The notes below the pieces were generated by a model that did no database searches, had not been told where the DNA came from, and saw nothing but the letters and a program-made list of their open reading frames with translations. A stretch of 64,000 nucleotides of DNA from Siniperca chuatsi (taxonomy: Eukaryota > Chordata > Actinopteri > Centrarchiformes > Sinipercidae): NCBI RefSeq assembly GCF_020085105.1, contig NC_058059.1, positions 20,645,042 through 20,709,041 of the forward strand, read 5' to 3'. The number at the start of each line of letters is the position of its first letter. Position 1 is the stretch's first letter. Shown here piece by piece: positions 56,655-64,000 of the stretch. Position numbers and translations under genes: made by a program.

Positions 56655-56797
56655 TATTCGAGAGAAGGCAGACCACTCTACGGCCGATATCTCCAAAATT
56701 CGGCAACTCACACCAAAACAATCTAGATGGATAAATAGCACTGCAGGTAAGAGGAAAAATCTGTATTTTTGATTTTGGGGTGAACTGTCCCTTTAAC
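56655..56797. mobile_element. MITE right end
   Basis: TTTGGGGTGAACTGTCCCTT followed by TAA at the end is the familiar right terminus of a fish MITE whose left end should read TTAAAGGGACAGTTCACC. The left part is not present. The 78-codon frame across it is not a gene. Confidence 0.5.
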
Positions 56798-56965
56798 CTT
56801 GATTCGGTTGGCATTTGTCGCAGTTTACACCAGGCTGATTCCTATCATAGGTTTAGAGGTCAAATCATGGTCAGTTGGACCACAGGGTGACAGTATGGGT
56901 GTGAAGGTTGTATAACACAAGGAAAAAGCTATATTTATCATTCTCCTGCAGGGGGGTCTCGTGAA

Positions 56966-56971
56966 TATAAG
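56966..56971 (+). promoter_or_regulatory. TATA-like box of the second cel copy
   Basis: TATAAG 33 bases before the ATG, followed by CACCTGCAGG, an E-box. The spacing matches the intact cel promoter, so the copy arose with its promoter. Confidence 0.5.
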
Positions 56972-57004
56972 CACCTGCAGGCATTCGCTGGTTTCTGGAC
57001 AGCC

Positions 57005-60531
<3,527 letters not shown>

Positions 60532-60556
60532 CACATTTTTAGATACCAGTTATACA

Positions 60557-60577
60557 AATAAAAGTGTGTACAATAAA
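60557..60577 (+). terminator. Polyadenylation signals of the decayed lipase
   Basis: Two AATAAA hexamers (60557-60562 and 60572-60577) about 26 and 41 bases after the final stop. Confidence 0.5.
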
Positions 60578-60599
60578 CCTGTCAGTTTTTTTTTTTTTA

Positions 60600-61110
60600 C
60601 ATGGTTCATCTTGACTACCTACCTAAAGTGGTAGCCTTTATCATCAGCAGTGGGTGAATATATATGAAGTTCCAGATATATGCCCGTCCACCTTCTGAGT
60701 CATACTGCGCCTCCTTTAATTTTGATTTGGAATTTAATCCTAATAATAACATCCTCAAAACCATATCACCTCTTTTGTATCTACCAGTGTAAATATTGGC
60801 TCTGTGAATTTGTGATCCCTGTCATTAAGTAATAGCCAGTAAGGTGAATCAATATCATAGCATTTCCAAATTACACTGGTCAATTACATGAGGACAACCC
60901 TCTCAATTTTAGTGGTTGCCATAAACCCAAGGTAATAGGATGTGCTCTAAGCTTTATGTCCACGGGATCTGACTGTTGCAGTTTAAATGTCCACTGGAAA
61001 CATTTCAGAAGCATTTCTAATACAGTTTAGAGTTATTCTGCCAACATTTTCCGTGTTTTGTTCCGTGTAACTGTTGCTACAGTTGCTGCTATGAAGCTAA
61101 CAGCCAGAGA
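60600..61110. other. Intergenic, no feature seen
   Basis: AT-rich linker between the decayed lipase and a Tc1 relic. Confidence 0.4.
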
Positions 61111-61112
61111 GG

Positions 61113-61326
61113 ATGAGACGGTTTCCCAAAGCCAGCACACTGACCTCAACCCCATCCAACACCTTTGTGGTGAATGATGACTGTGAGCCAGGCCTTATCA
61201 CCCAACATCAGGGCGCAGTAGGCGCAAATCCCTGCAGCCAGGTTCCAAAATCTGGTGGAAAGCCTGAAACCAGAAGAGTGGAGGCTGTTTGGGTGCCCAC
61301 ATACTTTTGGACATATAGTGTAACAT
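61113..61326 (+). mobile_element. Tc1/mariner transposon, 3' relic
   Basis: One plus-strand frame reads DLNPIQHLCGE, the decayed form of the transposase motif DLNPIEHLWDEL. It is followed by nucleotide words typical of the C-terminal part (AAATCCCTGCAGCCAGGTTC, AGAAGAGTGGAGGCTGTT) and the terminal repeat CATACTTTTGGACATATAG. Only the last ~210 bases of a ~1.3 kb element remain, with stops in frame. Dead. Confidence 0.8.
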
Positions 61327-61848
61327 GAGCTAGTACTACTATGTAGCACGATTGGTTACTGGAGTTAATGGAAATTAACAAAATAAAGGCATGTAAAGAC
61401 ACTAGTAAGTGAATTTAATGACTTTTATTCTCTGGGTTTGACAGGGGGGATAAGTCAGACCACTGTGTTCATATTATTAAATCAGTTGTAGGCCTACATA
61501 TGCAGTCTGATAGAAATGATGTTTCTGTGGAACAAGTTAAGAGCATCCTTAAAGAATCCGAATCCGAAGAAGGCCAAGGCAGCGGAGTTTATCTGATCTA
61601 ATCTAATTAGGTAAGTCCAGGTAGCTGCACAGAAAATGAAGGGAAGGGGCCCCAAATAAAACTTCTGCTCAGGACCGGCCCTGGGTGTGGCTTACACATA
61701 GTAGCGCATCTCGTGTCCAAGACACCTGCAACAATGCGTGCAACTCCCGGACGACACACAAAACTGTCCCGACAGCCTGCTGTGCAAGTGAGCGGCGACG
61801 CCGTGTCACTGCAGACTGCGACAGAGACACCAGAGAGCCACAGGAGAC

Positions 61849-62272
61849 ATGGTGGACAGTCAGAACATGTCCACTGGGAAGCTGGCTGCTATTATCGGGA
61901 TGGGAGTAGGCGCAATGCTTATCTTACTGGCCAGAGACCCGGTGGACTCAGTGGGCAACGGGTACCCGCTGTGGCGGGAAACCGGGCTGCTCGGTGTTCC
62001 AGCGCTGGCTGTGGTCTCCATCATTGTCGGAGTTTCCCTCCTCGCCATGGACTGGCTGTACAGGCTTCTCTTCTGTCCCCTGGAGCTCCTAAGGGCGCCC
62101 GATGATGTGGGATACATCGCCGAAGACGGTCGCTCCAGAGCTCAGGCGGCAAACGAGGTCCGCCGCAGGAGGAAAACCGGAGAGCTGCCTCCGGTCTATC
62201 CGAACGGCTGGTACCGAGTGCTGGACTCACGCATGCTGGAGAGGGGCGAGGTCAAAAATGTCTCTGTTCTAG
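61849..62272 (+). CDS. Cholesterol 7-desaturase, Rieske oxygenase (Neverland/DAF-36), first coding exon
   Basis: Membrane-anchored Rieske non-heme iron oxygenase that converts cholesterol to 7-dehydrocholesterol in insects and nematodes; orthologs are reported in several non-mammalian vertebrates. The exon encodes 141 residues and ends at GTTCTAG|GTATG. The start ATG has G at -3 and +4; a second Met at residue 7 is possible. Hydrophobic segments [16 protein letters not shown] (about 13-28) and [19 protein letters not shown] (about 49-67) would be membrane anchors. The segment [20 protein letters not shown] at about 115-134, followed by EVKNVSVL, is the conserved lead into the Rieske domain. 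The iron-sulfur (CPH, CPFHGW) and catalytic parts must lie in exons beyond 64000; none was found up to the edge. Family assignment is by remembered motifs. Confidence 0.8.
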
Positions 62273-62289
62273 GTATGATAAGTAGTGAC

Positions 62290-63540
62290 GGTTGCATTAC
62301 CACCAGTTAAAAACCACCATAAATAAGACACTCAAGATTCAAGAAGCAAAATTAAGTTATAGTAAGTAGGCCTAAGTTGTCATATTACAAATCCTACTTG
62401 ACAGGTCCCCCAAAAGGCAACATTTTCCCCAAACATCAAAGTGTGTAAACTGAGAAGCCTCAGCAGACAGTACAAGTGGCCTCAGCAGTGGGACAGGAAG
62501 TGAAGATGCTGACACTGCAGCCCTGTTTACCTGAGCTGCATCAGTGTAGCTGTAATATTTAAAACCCCTAAACAAGATGTGACAGGTGAGGTTAGTGAAC
62601 CACCAAATCTGTGGGATATACAGTAACTAATTGCTGCATCTGTATGTTTACTTTGGACTCTAAAAGACAGTTAGAGATGATCCTAAGCCTAGACACGTTT
62701 CTCTAAGTCATACCTGGGAATGCATCCTCTACTTTACTTTGCTATTGGTTTGAATTGACTGGTAAAGTTTAACTCTGAGTTCATGATTCACCCCAAGATT
62801 TCATACAAAAGTTTTATTGCAGGAAGTGTCAGTAGCCATGACAACAAGATGAAGAACCCCTTCAGAGTCACTCAACGTAAACTGCTCATAAAGCGTATGA
62901 GCTGAATTTCCAAAAAGTAGTAAATGTGAAATGTCACACAAATCGGCTACCCTAGTGAGCTCAAGAACATTCGACATAAACAAAATAGTGTAATTCTCAC
63001 GCTCCAAATTATTTTCAGTTGTCATTACATTCACATCTAACTCAGTTAATGTAATTAAAAAATATATATATATCTTAAATATGAATGAATTCTGTTTCAG
63101 TACCTACATTGTAGGAGGTGTAATTGGTAATACAGATGATTCGCCTCTGATTCTTCTTTGAATTTTTATTTTAATTAAACGAAGATAGCACATTTGCGGT
63201 TCTTTAGGTTTGAATTGCCACTGCTGGCCTTTCTACAACCCTGACATTCTGCCAGTTCACCTGGTCTCTGTTGTCCTCTCAGGGAGGAGTGTTGTGAGAG
63301 TTGCCAGGATAGGAGAGACAAGCTCATATTACAACATTTTTTGGTATTTAAAGTATACATTTGAAACACAATGGCCCACTGTCTTTGTTAAGAGTAGTTT
63401 AGGGATTAGGATGCTTAGTAACGCTTTCTTTTCGAACAAAGCTTCATTGTTTCAGGTCAGTCAAGCTTTAAACTGCTTGTTTGATTTGAAGGAGGCAGAC
63501 GTTGTGTTTACAAATATTAATTGAATTATTACATAATGGT
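62290..63540 (+). other. Intron 1 of the Rieske oxygenase gene, nothing else clear
   Basis: AT-rich sequence with a short (TA)n near 63062-63072. No further exon carrying the Rieske cysteine/histidine motifs is visible. Frames 62372-62575 minus and 63210-63524 plus show no family features. Confidence 0.45.
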
Positions 63541-63543
63541 AGT

Positions 63544-63775
63544 AAAGCTGCAACTAACGATTATTTTCATTATCGATTAATCTGCTGATTCCTGATTAAT
63601 CTTTTAACTGATTAATGGTTTTGTCTGGGCTATAAAATGTCATAAAATAGTGAAATTATAATTTCCCAGAGCTTGAGGCAATGTCTTCAAATTTCTCGTT
63701 CATGGCCTTTTATTACTACAATTAAAAGGCCAAATTATCTTAATTCAGAGAAACCCTCAGTTGAAAGTCCAGCAA
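63544..63775 (+). mobile_element. MITE (GCTGCAACTAACGATTATTT type)
   Basis: AGCTGCAACTAACGATTATT then TTCATTATCGATTAATCTGC, later TATAAAATGTCATAAAATAG and CCCAGAGCTTGAGGCAATG. This is one of the most frequent short hAT-like elements in percomorph introns, as remembered. The right end is not delimited. Confidence 0.6.
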
Positions 63776-64000
63776 ACGTAATGTTTAACTTCTTCAGTCC
63801 ATCACTTGTTCATTAGGTTTTATCATGAATATCTGTAGGCGATATCTTTGTCATTCAAACATTAAATGGCTCCATTTCATGCAGGAGGTTAAATCTTAAA
63901 ATCTATAGCCAAATCAATCTGAGTCTTTTATGATCTCTTTGATTTAGTGTTTATGGTGATCTGGCAGCCAATATATCCTGCATCAGGCCTCTCTATGATC

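Overview
This window looks like nuclear DNA of a spiny-rayed (percomorph-type) teleost fish. It has multi-exon genes with GT-AG introns, AT-rich intergenic DNA, many microsatellites, and a dense layer of fish-type transposon relics (L2-like LINEs, Harbinger, hAT, Tc1, MITEs, SINEs). The gene order gfi1b - gtf3c5 - cel - second cel copy, all on the + strand, matches the human 9q34 block GFI1B-GTF3C5-CEL-CELP.

Layout. 1-16.3 kb is a repeat-rich block: LINE 3' tails, a 1.07 kb Harbinger element, two truncated L2 LINEs, and fossil gypsy-like and DIRS-like fragments. It also holds two small unidentified coding relics (3.80-4.21 kb and a two-exon reading frame at 11.69-12.04 kb). A ~0.6 kb block near its left end (about 611-1215) recurs almost unchanged at 15.74-16.34 kb, just before gfi1b. 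16.75-20.72 kb is gfi1b, a 328-residue SNAG and six-zinc-finger repressor, complete over seven exons. 20.7-30.0 kb is intergenic, with a hAT element carrying an L2 insertion, two inverted-repeat elements and a candidate blood enhancer cluster. 30.0-42.2 kb is gtf3c5, complete over 11 exons and 531 residues; its 6.1 kb intron 7 carries a nearly full-length but defective L2 LINE. 44.1-52.8 kb is an intact bile salt-activated lipase gene (cel, 11 exons, 556 residues). 57.0-60.5 kb is a decayed tandem copy of cel. 61.85-62.27 kb is the first coding exon of a Neverland/DAF-36-type Rieske cholesterol 7-desaturase that runs off the right edge.

The genes do not form one pathway. gfi1b is a blood-lineage transcription repressor and gtf3c5 is an RNA polymerase III factor subunit. 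cel and the Rieske oxygenase both handle sterols, but shared regulation is only a speculation. I saw no tRNA, rRNA or CRISPR array, and no clear new biological system. The items most worth a second look are the 0.6 kb duplication beside gfi1b, the 155 bp duplication shared by the cel promoter and a cel intron, the ~0.44 kb inverted repeat in cel intron 1, the orphan two-exon frame, and the decayed second lipase. All splice sites were called by eye from GT/AG dinucleotides, phase and similarity to remembered family members, without alignment tools.
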